From CAVRRZ01 sp963723745 (GTDB taxonomy: Bacteria > Actinomycetota > Actinomycetes > Mycobacteriales > Geodermatophilaceae), in the NCBI GenBank assembly GCA_963723745.1, contig CAVRRZ010000001.1, positions 248,001 to 312,000 on the forward strand: DNA of 64,000 bases, read 5' to 3'. Below are positions 49,873-59,229 of this stretch, piece by piece (the first letter of the stretch is position 1; every line of letters begins with the position of its first letter). Position numbers and translations under genes: made by a program. The notes under the pieces are model-generated. The model saw only the letters and a program-made list of their open reading frames with translations, was not told the origin of the DNA and ran no database searches.

Positions 49873-50451
49873 GTGCCGAAGCTGTGGACTGACACGATCG
49901 AGGCGCATCGGCGCTCCGTCCACGATGCCATCCTGGACACCACATGGGCGCTGGTTAATGAACACGGCCTCCTGTCCGTGACGATGTCGCAGATCGCGGA
50001 GAAGACGGGCATCGGCCGGGCGACGTTGTACAAATACTTCCCCGACGTCGAAGCAATCCTGGTCGCTTGCCACCAGCGCCACGTGACCGAACATCTCGGG
50101 CATCTCGTTGAACTGCGGGACCGGGCAGGGAGCCCAGGCGAGCGACTTCGCGCCGTGCTCGAGGCATACGCGCTCATTTCGCACCACCGGGGACGCCACG
50201 GCACGGAAGAGCTCGGGGCTCTCCTGCACCGGGGCGAGCATGTCGTCAGGGCGCAACAGCAGCTCGTCGAGCTGATCCGGGAGCTGCTGGTGGACGTCGC
50301 CGAAGCCGGCGATCTCCGGGACGACGTCGTGCCCGACGAGCTGGCCAGCTACTGCCTGCACGCCCTCGCCGCTGCGGGCAGCCTGCCGAACGAGGCCGCC
50401 ATCCGTCGACTGATCAGCGTGACCCTGGCGGGGCTGCGCCCCCAAAGCTGA
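49873..50451 (+). CDS. TetR-family regulator
   Basis: 192 residues from a GTG at 49873, just after a TATACT-like -10 (nearly leaderless). HTH: TMSQIAEKTGIGRATLYKYF. The C-terminal ligand domain (RLRAVLEAYALISHHRGRHG) has a short His cluster. It is divergent from the two small membrane protein genes, which it probably represses. Confidence 0.9.
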   Translation: MPKLWTDTIEAHRRSVHDAILDTTWALVNEHGLLSVTMSQIAEKTGIGRATLYKYFPDVEAILVACHQRHVTEHLGHLVELRDRAGSPGERLRAVLEAYALISHHRGRHGTEELGALLHRGEHVVRAQQQLVELIRELLVDVAEAGDLRDDVVPDELASYCLHALAAAGSLPNEAAIRRLISVTLAGLRPQS

Positions 50452-50864
50452 GCATCGGACGCAGCGATCGGGGCGTTGCAATGAGCGTTGCCGAGTTGCT
50501 CAGGCCCGCTCGGCGATCAGCTCAAAGGCTTTCACGGCGTCGTCATCGACCCGAGCGGGACGCGGGTGACCAACTCGGTCGGTGCGGTGGGCGGCAAGCT
50601 CAACGGGATCCGCTTCGGCACCGCCCGCCGGCCGACGCGGCCGACACGGTCGAGGTGGCGGTGCAGAACTTCACCGACGGCACGGCGTCGAAGAGCCGCC
50701 ACGGCTCGGCGAGCACCGGTGGTTCTCCCGGAGCGGAGCAGGACTGCCACGGCTGACTCGGAACCCCGGGTTCGCTGGAGTCCGAGCTGGGGCATGGGTC
50801 CGGATATCCATCGACGGCGAACGGTTGGTTGAGCACGGCCGGGCGTCCTGACCAAGGGGGATCG
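50452..50864. other. Gene remnant region
   Basis: No intact gene is supported. Plus-strand codons around 50518-50620 read KGFHGVVIDPSGTRVTNSV and GGKLNGIRFGTA, then in another frame (50640-50757) DTVEVAVQNFTDGTASKSRH. This looks like a decayed coding sequence of unknown type. Confidence 0.4.
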
Positions 50865-51338
50865 ATGCAGCGTCAGGCACGGAGTCGCGACCAGAAGCCA
50901 CGAAGCGTCCCGTGGCCGGTGGAGGGCGAGGTGGACGTCGTCGCGGTGGACACCACGTGGGGCGAACTTCAGCGGCTGGAGGCCGCACCCGGGGTCCGGA
51001 CAGTCGGCGAGCTGGAGCTCTCCGAGCTGGTGGAGCAGGGGGCGCTCCTCGTGGACTCCCGCACCGCCGGCTCCTTTGGCGGGCGCACCATCCCCGGCTC
51101 GGTGAACATCCCTCACGATGCCGTCCTCGACCGACGCGTCGAGCTGGAGCCGAGCCGCGTCTCGATCCTGTTCTGCAACGGGCCACAGTGCCCTCAGTCA
51201 CCGGATGCGATCCGGCAGCTGCTCGACGTCGGCTATCCCGCCTCGTCGCTGGCTTACTACCGGGGCGGGATGCACGACTGGGTGTCCCTGTCGATGCCTA
51301 CCGAGCCACGGGAGGACGACGACGGCAGCCGGCGCTGA
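50865..51338 (+). CDS. Rhodanese-like protein
   Basis: 157 residues from the ATG at 50865 (AAGGGGGATC upstream). A single rhodanese domain with LSELVEQGALLVDSRTAGSF, TIPGSVNIPHDAVLDRR, the active loop ILFCNGPQCPQSPDAIRQLL (catalytic Cys) and YYRGGMHDWVSLSMP. It has no signal peptide, so it is cytoplasmic. The FCNGPQC loop matches the group seen near metal-responsive regulators. It is coupled (TGATG) to a small frame. Confidence 0.85.
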   Translation: MQRQARSRDQKPRSVPWPVEGEVDVVAVDTTWGELQRLEAAPGVRTVGELELSELVEQGALLVDSRTAGSFGGRTIPGSVNIPHDAVLDRRVELEPSRVSILFCNGPQCPQSPDAIRQLLDVGYPASSLAYYRGGMHDWVSLSMPTEPREDDDGSRR

Positions 51339-51469
51339 TGACGGAGGCACACCCCGAGCAGGTGTGGCAGTTCGCCGCCGGAGAGGGCGTCAGCGAAGAC
51401 GGGATCTCGGCTGGAGACGAGGCAGGCCGGGAGCGGGTCTGCCCCAGGGTGCGGCAGGAATACGGCTGA
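51338..51469 (+). CDS. 43-residue coupled small frame
   Basis: Starts MTEAHPEQVWQFAAGE at an ATG sharing a base with the rhodanese stop. Downstream codons in another frame (51490-51569, HEYSYGEFDVENQPL) also look coding, so this may be the start of a broken gene. No function can be given. Confidence 0.3.
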   Translation: MTEAHPEQVWQFAAGEGVSEDGISAGDEAGRERVCPRVRQEYG

Positions 51470-51575
51470 CCAAGGGCGCCACGAATACTCCTACGGTGAG
51501 TTCGACGTCGAGAACCAGCCGCTGACGTCGGCCGGGCTGGTTGCCGCTCGATCCGACCGGAGGGTCTGAGAACCG

Positions 51576-52799
51576 ATGAGCGGTGACGGCCGGCAGGCCC
51601 AGCCGGGACTGCGGGACGTCTTCGGGCGACCCGAGTTCCGGCGTCTGTGGCTCGCGCGCACCGTCTCCCAGTGGGGCGATGTGCTCAACACCATCGCCCT
51701 CGCCCTGCTCATCTACGACCTCACCGGCTCCGGACTCGGTGTCAGCGGCGTTGTCGCCGCCGAGATCGTCCCCGTGCTGCTGATCGCGCCGTTCGCCGGG
51801 CCGCTGATCGACCGCTGGCCACGCATCCGCGTCATGGTCGCCTCGGACCTGTTCCGACTGCTCCTCGCCGTGATCCTCGCGCTCTGGCACAACGCTCCGG
51901 CCGGTGTGTACGCGATCGCTTTCGGCATGTCGGTCGGCGCCGTCTTCTTCAATCCGGCCGCCTCCTCGGTGCTCCCCGCGCTGGTGCCCAAAGAGGACCT
52001 GGTGGCGGCCAACACTGGGATCTGGACCGCCGCCGTCCTCTCCCAGATCGCGCTGGCCCCGCTGGCCGGACTGCTGGTTACCAGCGCCGGGTACGGCCCG
52101 GCGTTCGCACTCAACGCCGCCTCCTACGCGCTGAGCGCCCTCGTCCTGCGCGGACTCCGGGTGCCCGCCCCAGCCGAGCACCTGACACGGCGCCGGCTGC
52201 TCGCCGATGCCTGCCACGGCGTGCGCGTACTGACCCGCAACCGGCTGCTGCGCGCGCTGGCCACCGGCCAACTTCTCGCCGCGCTGTCGGCCGGCGCGAC
52301 CAGCGCCCTGCTCGTCGTCCTGGCCGAGGACCACCTCGGCGCGACCGGCAGCCAGTACGGGTTGCTGATCGCCGCGATCGGCATCGGCGCCGCGCTCGGC
52401 CCCCTCGCGCTCCTGCGGCTGATCCGGCAGCCGCGACGGCCGCTGTTCGTGTTCGGCCCGTTCGCACTGCGCGGGGTCGTCGACATCGTCCTGGCGGCCG
52501 TCACCGCGCTCCCCCTGGCCGCCGCGGCCCTGGTCGTCTACGGCATCGGCACGTCCACGGGCGCGGTCACCTTCAACTCCATGCTCCAGGCCGAGACCCC
52601 CGAGCAGGTCCGCGGCCGGGTATTCGCGTCGATGGACGTGCTCTGGCAGGGCGGCAGACTCATCTCCCTGGGAGTCGGCGGCGTCCTCGCCGACCGGTAC
52701 GGCATCCAGGTCGTCTACTACCTCGGCGGTGCGCTGCTCCTCGCCGCCGCCTCCGCCGGACTGGGGATGCGCACGCACGCTGGGCCGGCGGTGACGTAG
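51576..52799 (+). CDS. Major facilitator superfamily transporter
   Basis: 407 residues with about 12 membrane segments. GRPEFRRLWLARTVSQWGDV at the start, the motif-A-like loop GPLIDRWPRIRVMVASDLFR and QAETPEQVRGRVFASMDVLW are typical of the MFS_3/enterobactin-exporter-like group (EntS-type). Likely an exporter of a small molecule. It has no clear link to copper beyond position. Confidence 0.9.
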   Translation: MSGDGRQAQPGLRDVFGRPEFRRLWLARTVSQWGDVLNTIALALLIYDLTGSGLGVSGVVAAEIVPVLLIAPFAGPLIDRWPRIRVMVASDLFRLLLAVILALWHNAPAGVYAIAFGMSVGAVFFNPAASSVLPALVPKEDLVAANTGIWTAAVLSQIALAPLAGLLVTSAGYGPAFALNAASYALSALVLRGLRVPAPAEHLTRRRLLADACHGVRVLTRNRLLRALATGQLLAALSAGATSALLVVLAEDHLGATGSQYGLLIAAIGIGAALGPLALLRLIRQPRRPLFVFGPFALRGVVDIVLAAVTALPLAAAALVVYGIGTSTGAVTFNSMLQAETPEQVRGRVFASMDVLWQGGRLISLGVGGVLADRYGIQVVYYLGGALLLAAASAGLGMRTHAGPAVT

Positions 52800-52978
52800 C
52801 GGAGCCCACCACCCGGTCCCCCCTCCCTTCGATCGGCCACGGGGACCTTCGGCCCTTCCGGTCCGGCCCTCTGGTTCTGCCGGCGCCTCCGCCGTTCGCG
52901 GCAGAGTGGGGTATCGGCCGGGACGGGAACACGCACACATGCGGTGTTCCTGGTACCGGCAGAGGGAGGCGACGACCG

Positions 52979-53239
52979 ATGATGTTCTGGTACGACCACG
53001 ACCTCAGCGCCTGGGGATGGGTCGGGATGACCCTCGGCATGATCTTGTCCTGGGGACTGGTGATCACCGCCCTGGTCTGGGTGGTGCGCGGGTTCGGGCG
53101 TGCGGACGCGGACCGTCGTCCCGAGGCCCCGACGCCGGAGCGGATCCTGGCCGAGCGGTTCGCTCGCGGGGAGATCGACGAGACCGAGTACCGGGGGCGG
53201 CTCAGCACCCTGCAGGGTCGGGAGTCGGTGGGTCGGTAG
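52979..53239 (+). CDS. SHOCT-domain small membrane protein
   Basis: 86 residues with AGAGGGAGG before the ATG. One membrane segment (WVGMTLGMILSWGLVITALV) followed by the SHOCT signature RILAERFARGEIDETEYRGR. SHOCT proteins are common in actinomycete envelope and copper clusters; the domain is thought to mediate oligomerisation. It ends 8 bases from the convergent nuoN stop. Confidence 0.85.
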   Translation: MMFWYDHDLSAWGWVGMTLGMILSWGLVITALVWVVRGFGRADADRRPEAPTPERILAERFARGEIDETEYRGRLSTLQGRESVGR

Positions 53240-53246
53240 GCAGCCT

Positions 53247-54713
53247 TCAGCCGGCCAGGACGGCGGCGAGCCAGATTCCTGAGCCGATGCCGAGGAGCAG
53301 GGACACAACGGCGGCCGCATGCAGAACGACGGCCGGCTCGAGCACGACGCGCTGCGCCGTCCCAGCGGAGGTGCCGGTTCCCGCCCCGCCACTGGCGGGC
53401 TCGGCCGGGACGGCGGTGACACCGATGGCGCCGGGGATGATCCAGCGCAGGTAGTAGAAGAGGCTCGCCACCGTGTTGGCCGCCGCGACGACGACAAGCC
53501 AGGCCAGGCCGCCGTCCCAGGCGGCGGTGAAGACGACGAGCTTGCCGACGAACACCGCCGTCGGCGGGGTGCCGACGAGGCCGAGCAGGCAGACGACGAG
53601 GCTGACGACGATCCAGCGATGGCGGCCGATGGCGGTCGCCCAGTCGGCGATGGACCGCGCTGTCGGCGCGGCAGCGATGGCGGCGAAGGCGCCGATGTTG
53701 GTGACGGCGTATCCGGCGAGATAGACGGCGAGCGCGGGGACGGCGAGGTCGGTGCGTGCGGCGACGGCGACGGCCATGAACAGGTAGCCGACCTGGCTGA
53801 CGGTGGAGTACGCCATCAGCCGCAGCACTTCGGTCTGGTTGAAGGCCGCCAGGTTCCCCAGGGTCATGGTGACCGCGGCAATGACGGCGATCAGCAGCGG
53901 CACGTCGAGGGCGACGGCGGCGAAGGGTTCGGCGAGCAGCCGGAAGGCCGCGGCCACGGCGCCCAGCTTGGGGATCGTGGTGAGGTAGGCGGCCATGACG
54001 GGGGTGGTCCCGGCGGTGACGTCGGGTACCCAGAAGTGCAGGGGAACGGCGCCGGCCTTGAACATGACCCCGGCCAGGACCCCGAGGATGCCGATCGCGA
54101 GCAACCCGGCGGGGGCGCCGGCCAGGGTGGTGGCCAACGCCGGATAACCGGTGACCCCACCGGTCAGCACCAGGGCGGCGACACCCACCAGGAGCAGAAC
54201 CCCGCTGAAAGCGCCCATGAGGTAGTACTTCATCGTCGCCTCGACGCCGCGGGAGTCCTTGGCGAAGCCGGCCAGCGCGTACACCGGGACGCTGGCCAGC
54301 AGATAAGCCGCCACCAGCAGCAACAGGTCACCGGCGGCCGACAGCGCGACGGCGCCCAGCCCACCCAGGAGCATGAGCACGTACGCCTCGGTCTCCCGCG
54401 GGTGCCCGGCCACCGACGGCGCTGCCAGCCACACGAGGACAGCGACGCCCAGGGCGACGGTGATCCGGACGACTCCGGTCGTGGTGTCGATGACCCAGGT
54501 GCCATCGAAGACCCGTTCGGTCGGTCGGCCCAACGCCGCCGCCGCGACACCGGCGCTGACCAGGCAGGCGACCGTGGCAAGGACGCGGACGCGCCACTGT
54601 CGGCCCCGCGGCGTCCACAGTCCGAGCAGCAGCCCGATAACGGCGCCCAGCAACAGCAGGAGCTCGGGCAGCAGTGCCAGGACCTCCGCTCCCCCGTCGG
54701 TCATCCCGTTCAT
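53247..54713 (-). CDS. nuoN: Complex-I-like subunit N (antiporter-like)
   Basis: 488 residues, ~14 membrane segments. LALLPELLLLLGAVIGLLLG start, the conserved channel Lys region AGVMFKAGAVPLHFWVPDV and SYTVSQVGYL-equivalent (LMAYSTVSQVGYLFMAVAVA) are present. It is the last gene of the operon, overlapping nuoM by ATGA. NuoN carries one of the three antiporter-like proton channels of the membrane arm. Intact. Confidence 0.9.
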   Translation of the reverse strand: MNGMTDGGAEVLALLPELLLLLGAVIGLLLGLWTPRGRQWRVRVLATVACLVSAGVAAAALGRPTERVFDGTWVIDTTTGVVRITVALGVAVLVWLAAPSVAGHPRETEAYVLMLLGGLGAVALSAAGDLLLLVAAYLLASVPVYALAGFAKDSRGVEATMKYYLMGAFSGVLLLVGVAALVLTGGVTGYPALATTLAGAPAGLLAIGILGVLAGVMFKAGAVPLHFWVPDVTAGTTPVMAAYLTTIPKLGAVAAAFRLLAEPFAAVALDVPLLIAVIAAVTMTLGNLAAFNQTEVLRLMAYSTVSQVGYLFMAVAVAARTDLAVPALAVYLAGYAVTNIGAFAAIAAAPTARSIADWATAIGRHRWIVVSLVVCLLGLVGTPPTAVFVGKLVVFTAAWDGGLAWLVVVAAANTVASLFYYLRWIIPGAIGVTAVPAEPASGGAGTGTSAGTAQRVVLEPAVVLHAAAVVSLLLGIGSGIWLAAVLAG

Positions 54714-56359
54714 CGCGAGACGAGCTCGACGACGGCGGTCGCTGCGGGTTCGATGACGTCGAGCAGCACGCCGGGCAGCAGGCCGAGTAGCACGGCGAGG
54801 GCGAGCAGCGGCACGATCGAGATCCATTCCCGTGCCCGTAGGTCGAGCATGCCCACCGGGTGGGTGTCGGACTGGTCCGCAAGTTCGAGGGTGGTCGTCG
54901 CTGCATGCGGTTCGGCCGTCGGCTGCGCCCCACCGTCCGCCATCGCGTCGCCGTCACGGCGACCACGGGTTCCTGCGGTGTCCGGCTCCGGCGGGACGAC
55001 GGTGGCGCCGCCGAGGAGTCGTTGCAGGGCGAGCAGGAACAGTCCGGCGGTCACCAGGATGCCGAAGACGGAGAGCACCGTGGCGACCGGTGCGGCCGGC
55101 AGCGCGCCCGTGAAGACCTGGAACTCGGCGATGAAACCGGAGAGGCCGGGCAGCCCCAGGGAACCGAACGCTGCGACACCCAGACAGGCCGCGAACACCG
55201 GCGCCGGCCGGGCCAGACCGCCCCACCGGTCGAAGTCGTAGGTGCGTCCCCGCGACCACAGCACCCCGGACAGCAGGAACAGCGCGCCAGTGAGCAGGCC
55301 GTGGCTGACCATCTGGTACATCGCTCCGACGGTGGCGATGGTGCGTGCCTCCTCGTCGGCCTGCCCGACGAGCCCGGCCGCACCGAGCGCCAGGAGCACA
55401 TAGCCCATGTGGTTGACCGACGTGTAGGCGATCATCCGCTTGAAATCAGTCTGGGCCAGGGCGACGAATGCGCCCCAGAGCACGCTGATCACTCCGATGA
55501 CGACGGCGACCATGGCCCACCGCTGCCAGGCCTCGGGCAGGATCGGCATGGCGATCCGGACGAACCCATAGGTGCCCAGCTTGAGCAGGATCCCGGCCAG
55601 GACCGCCGACCCGGCCGCCGGTGCGTCGGTGTGGGCGTCGGGCAGCCAGGTGTGGAACGGGAACAGCGGTGTCTTGATCGCCAGCCCCAGACCGATCCCC
55701 AGCAGCACCAGCCCGCCGGCCAGCGGTGAATCGGCAAGGGGCGGATTCTCGGCGAGGGCGACCATGTCGAAGGTGCGCTCCTCGCTGCCGAGGAACAGCC
55801 CGATGAAGCCGACCAGCAGCGCCAGTGACCCGATGAAGGTGTAGAGGAAGAACTTCAGCGCACTGCGCCGGGCCTCGCCGTGCCCCCAGCCGGCGATGAT
55901 GAAGTACATCCCGACGATCGACAGATCGAAGAAGACGAAGAACAAGATCAGGTCCAGGGAGGCGAAGACACCCAGGCACGCCGTCTGCAGGAACAGGAAC
56001 AGCGCCGCATGGCTGCGGGGCCGCTCGGGCTCGCGCAGCGAGTAGACCGCGCAGGCGAGGAAGAGCACGCCGGTCAAGGCGAGCAGCGGCAGAGACAGTC
56101 CGTCGACGCCGATGTGGTAGCCGGCGTCGACGGTGGGGATCCACCGGAGGTGGACCTCGTAGCCCAGACCGTCGACGACGCCGGTCGCACCGACACCGGG
56201 CTCGAGACGCCACCACATCCAGCCGATGAGCGCCAGGTCGACGGCGGAGACGGCCACCCACGCCCAGGTCGCGAACCGGCCGGGCAGCCGCGGGGCGGCC
56301 AGTAGCGCTCCCGCGGCCAGCACGGGCAGGAAGATCACGGCGGTCAGCAGCACGGTCAC
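54710..56359 (-). CDS. nuoM: Complex-I-like subunit M (antiporter-like)
   Basis: 549 residues from a GTG overlapping the nuoL stop. IGVDGLSLPLLALTGVLFLA, FFVFFDLSIVGMYFIIAGWG, the broken-helix Lys segment LAIKTPLFPFHTWLPDAHTD and MIAYTSVNHMGYVLLALGAA carry the Glu and Lys residues of the proton channel. An insertion of ~45 residues near residue 460 (Glu/Asp/Ala-rich) is not in usual NuoM. Otherwise it is complete. Confidence 0.9.
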   Translation of the reverse strand: MTVLLTAVIFLPVLAAGALLAAPRLPGRFATWAWVAVSAVDLALIGWMWWRLEPGVGATGVVDGLGYEVHLRWIPTVDAGYHIGVDGLSLPLLALTGVLFLACAVYSLREPERPRSHAALFLFLQTACLGVFASLDLILFFVFFDLSIVGMYFIIAGWGHGEARRSALKFFLYTFIGSLALLVGFIGLFLGSEERTFDMVALAENPPLADSPLAGGLVLLGIGLGLAIKTPLFPFHTWLPDAHTDAPAAGSAVLAGILLKLGTYGFVRIAMPILPEAWQRWAMVAVVIGVISVLWGAFVALAQTDFKRMIAYTSVNHMGYVLLALGAAGLVGQADEEARTIATVGAMYQMVSHGLLTGALFLLSGVLWSRGRTYDFDRWGGLARPAPVFAACLGVAAFGSLGLPGLSGFIAEFQVFTGALPAAPVATVLSVFGILVTAGLFLLALQRLLGGATVVPPEPDTAGTRGRRDGDAMADGGAQPTAEPHAATTTLELADQSDTHPVGMLDLRAREWISIVPLLALAVLLGLLPGVLLDVIEPAATAVVELVSR

Positions 56360-58317
56360 CTCACGATCAGGAGCAGGGCGAGCAAGACACCGAGACCGAC
56401 GACGGCCTGGGCGTAGTACTGGTGCAGCAGCCCGGTCTGGGGGCGGCGGGCTGCCGTTCCCGCCCGGCGGATCGCGCGCGCCCCAGCGAGAACGGCGGCG
56501 TCGACCACGCCGATGTCGATCCGGCCGAGGACGGCGGCGGCCCGGCGCGTCATGGCCGCGACGCCCCACACGGCCCGGTCGAGGAGAGCGCCGTCGGCCG
56601 CGGAAACCAGCCCGGCCGCTCGCCGGACGCCCGCCGCTACCGCCCACACCGCCCGGTCGATCACCCGGTCGTCGACGACCGCGACGGCTCGAGCAACCAC
56701 CAGCGCGGGCCGTGGCGAGAGCAGCCACACCAGGCCCGCCCAGGACGGTCGGGCGCTGCGTTCACCGGCGGCCACGAGCTGCGGCCGGAAGCGCAGCACG
56801 GCGACGGTCAGCCCGAGAGCCAACAGTGCCAACGCCCCGGACAGCACCAACTCCCCCGGACTCGGGGACGGTTCACCCGCGGCTCCGAGAACGCGCTTGA
56901 GTGCATCGCCCACCACCGGCAGCGCAAGAACCCCGAGCCCGGCGGCGAACACGGCCAGCACGCCGGCGACGACGGTCGTGACCGCCAGAACCCGACGGGT
57001 GCCCGGTTCCTCGGTGTCGAAGGCCTCCTCCCCGGCAGGCCGGGCGAGGACCACCGCCAGCACCCGGCCGGCGTAGACCGCCGAGATCACGGCCGCAGCG
57101 AGCCCCACCGCCCACAGCGCCGTACCGCCGACGCCGGCCAGCACCTCGTCCTTGGTCGCCCACAGCGACAGCGGCGGGACCCCGGCCAGGGCCAACGCCG
57201 CCACCGCGGCGGCCGCACCCACCCCCGGGTAGCGCCGGGCCGCCCCCTGGAGGCCGGCCAGCTCCTTGCTCCCCAGCGCCGTCAGCCACGCCCCGGCGGC
57301 CACGAACAGCCCGGCCTTGACCGCGGCGTGCGCCACCAGCTGGGAGGTGCCGCCGGCGGTGGCACCGATCCCGGCCGCGAGCACGACGAACCCGATCTGC
57401 GCGGCGGTGCTCGCGGCGAGCAGCTGCTTGAGATCGGTCTGGACCACCGCCACGGCCCCGAGGACGAGTGCGGTCAGGGCTCCGGCCCACGCCGCCGCCG
57501 TCGCCGCCCACCCGGTGGCCGCGAGAAGTGGCTGCATGCGCAGCAGCAGGTATCCGCCGGCGGCGACCATCGTCGCCGAGTGCAGCAGCGCACTGACCGC
57601 GCTCGGGCCCTGCATGGCGGCCGACAGCCAGCCGGAGAAGGGCAGCTGCGCCGACTTGCCGAGCGCCGCGGCCAGCACACCGGCCGCCGCCACGTCCGCC
57701 CAGCCGCCGTCCGCACCACCGAGGTCGCCGAGCACCAGGCTGCCGGTAGCGGCCAGCGCAGCCCCCGCCGCGATGTACAGCCCCAGGTCACCGGCTCGCG
57801 TGACCACGAACGCCCGGGTGCCGGCAGCCAGCTTGCCCGGCTCCTCCCAGCGGAAGCCGATCAGCACGTAGGAGGTCGCACCCATCACCTCCCAGGCCAG
57901 CAGGAGGGCGGGGATGGTGGCGGCCGTGACGGTGGCCAGCATCGCGGCGATGAAGAGCAGGAAGTAGCCGAAGAATCGGGCGCGCGCGGCGTCCCCGGGG
58001 AGGTCTGCGACGGCGAAGACTGTGACGGCTACTGCCACGGCGGCGACGAGGACGACGAGGACCGCCGAGAGCCCGTCCACGACCAGCCGCAGGTCACCGC
58101 CCTCGACCACGCCCAGGAACGGCGCCGACAGCCGCGGTCGTGTACCCGCCACCACGAGCGAGACGGCCAGGACGGCGACGGTGACCGTCACCGCGAGCGG
58201 ACCGGCGCCTCGGTCGGCCCGGCGGCCCGCGAGCAGCAGGCCCACCCCGACCAGAGCGGGAAGGAGGACCAGTCCGGCCAGCCACCCGGACCAGGCCGCT
58301 TCCACCGTGTCGATCAT
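56356..58317 (-). CDS. nuoL: Complex-I-like subunit L (antiporter-like)
   Basis: 653 residues. The core is conserved: LAWEVMGATSYVLIGFRWEE, KSAQLPFSGWLSAAMQGPSA, ALLHSATMVAAGGYLLLRM, VQTDLKQLLAASTAAQIGFV and LALAGVPPLSLWATKDEVLA. The C-terminal part beyond ~530 is Arg/Ala-rich and holds the lateral-helix region and final membrane helix (GLGVLLALLLIVR). The key Lys and Glu of the antiporter core are present. Confidence 0.9.
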   Translation of the reverse strand: MIDTVEAAWSGWLAGLVLLPALVGVGLLLAGRRADRGAGPLAVTVTVAVLAVSLVVAGTRPRLSAPFLGVVEGGDLRLVVDGLSAVLVVLVAAVAVAVTVFAVADLPGDAARARFFGYFLLFIAAMLATVTAATIPALLLAWEVMGATSYVLIGFRWEEPGKLAAGTRAFVVTRAGDLGLYIAAGAALAATGSLVLGDLGGADGGWADVAAAGVLAAALGKSAQLPFSGWLSAAMQGPSAVSALLHSATMVAAGGYLLLRMQPLLAATGWAATAAAWAGALTALVLGAVAVVQTDLKQLLAASTAAQIGFVVLAAGIGATAGGTSQLVAHAAVKAGLFVAAGAWLTALGSKELAGLQGAARRYPGVGAAAAVAALALAGVPPLSLWATKDEVLAGVGGTALWAVGLAAAVISAVYAGRVLAVVLARPAGEEAFDTEEPGTRRVLAVTTVVAGVLAVFAAGLGVLALPVVGDALKRVLGAAGEPSPSPGELVLSGALALLALGLTVAVLRFRPQLVAAGERSARPSWAGLVWLLSPRPALVVARAVAVVDDRVIDRAVWAVAAGVRRAAGLVSAADGALLDRAVWGVAAMTRRAAAVLGRIDIGVVDAAVLAGARAIRRAGTAARRPQTGLLHQYYAQAVVGLGVLLALLLIVR

Positions 58318-58631
58318 CCGTGCAGGTCCGTGGCCATGTCGACCATGTCGACCTGCCGGGCCCGATAGATAGCCACGACGACGGCGAAACCCATGGCCAT
58401 CTCCACGGCCATCACCACGAGCGCGACGACCACCAGCATCTGTGCGTCGGGCAGCTCAGGTGCGAGGAAGTACCAGGCCGCTCCCGCGCCCAGCAGCACG
58501 CCGTTGAGTACGAGCTCCAGGCCCATCATCACCATCACGATCGACTGCTGGGACAGCGCACCGAACAACCCGACCGCGACCAGTCCGGCGGCGACGGTGA
58601 GCACGATCTGCAGCACGAGTTCGGCGGTCAT
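58314..58631 (-). CDS. nuoK: Complex-I-like subunit K
   Basis: 105 residues, three membrane helices. FGALSQQSIVMVMMGLELVL holds the conserved membrane Glu, and VVALVVMAVEMAMGFAVVVA the second Glu, both part of the E-channel. It overlaps nuoL and nuoJ by a few bases each. Confidence 0.9.
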   Translation of the reverse strand: MTAELVLQIVLTVAAGLVAVGLFGALSQQSIVMVMMGLELVLNGVLLGAGAAWYFLAPELPDAQMLVVVALVVMAVEMAMGFAVVVAIYRARQVDMVDMATDLHG

Positions 58632-59209
58632 CGCGGCAGACCCCCCGGCACCGGGTCATCCGGGCGCTTGGCATGCAGGTCCGGCCCAAAGCGGTCGTAG
58701 CGGCCGCGGGCGGTGGCCAGCACCGTGCCGGACAAGATCGTGGCGAACAGCCCGATGCCGATGACCAGCATGACCAGCATGTGGCTGCCCATGATCGCCT
58801 CGCCGAGCTGGCGGGTGCTGTCTGCCGGCAGGTCCCCCGCCCGATCCGGCCAGTCGACCGTCCAGATCCCGGCCACGAGGACGACGAACACGCCCGCCCC
58901 TGCCACGGCCGAGCCCTTGGTGTTGTGCACCATCGTCATCGGCATGAGGCCGGCCGGGTTCATCATGAACATGATCATGAAGACGGCCATGATGGCCATC
59001 TCGATCGTCATCATCAGCGCCGTCACGAAGGCCAGGTAGGGCAGATCGAACGCGACCAGGACGCCGGCGACCGCCAGGAAGGATGCCAACAGCGCGAAGG
59101 TGGCCCTCGCCATCGAGTCGACGACGAACACGGCGACGCCGGCGGCGACCGCCAGGACGCCCAGGACGATGACCGCCGCGATCGCCCAGCCGGACAGCTC
59201 GATCAGCAT
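58628..59209 (-). CDS. nuoJ: Complex-I-like subunit J
   Basis: 193 residues, five membrane helices. FDLPYLAFVTALMMTIEMAI is the NuoJ-type helix 3, with a Met-rich continuation (AVFMIMFMMNPAGLMPMTMV) not usual in respiratory NuoJ. It is followed by ADSTRQLGEAIMGSHMLVML and a basic tail. The start is the ATG at 59209. Confidence 0.85.
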   Translation of the reverse strand: MLIELSGWAIAAVIVLGVLAVAAGVAVFVVDSMARATFALLASFLAVAGVLVAFDLPYLAFVTALMMTIEMAIMAVFMIMFMMNPAGLMPMTMVHNTKGSAVAGAGVFVVLVAGIWTVDWPDRAGDLPADSTRQLGEAIMGSHMLVMLVIGIGLFATILSGTVLATARGRYDRFGPDLHAKRPDDPVPGGLPR

Positions 59210-59229
59210 CGCTCCCCCTCCCCCCGGCG

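Noticed and set aside
53319..55241. A 640-codon plus-strand frame rich in Asp, Gly and Glu
   Set aside because: Antisense to nuoN and nuoM, which have strong family motifs.
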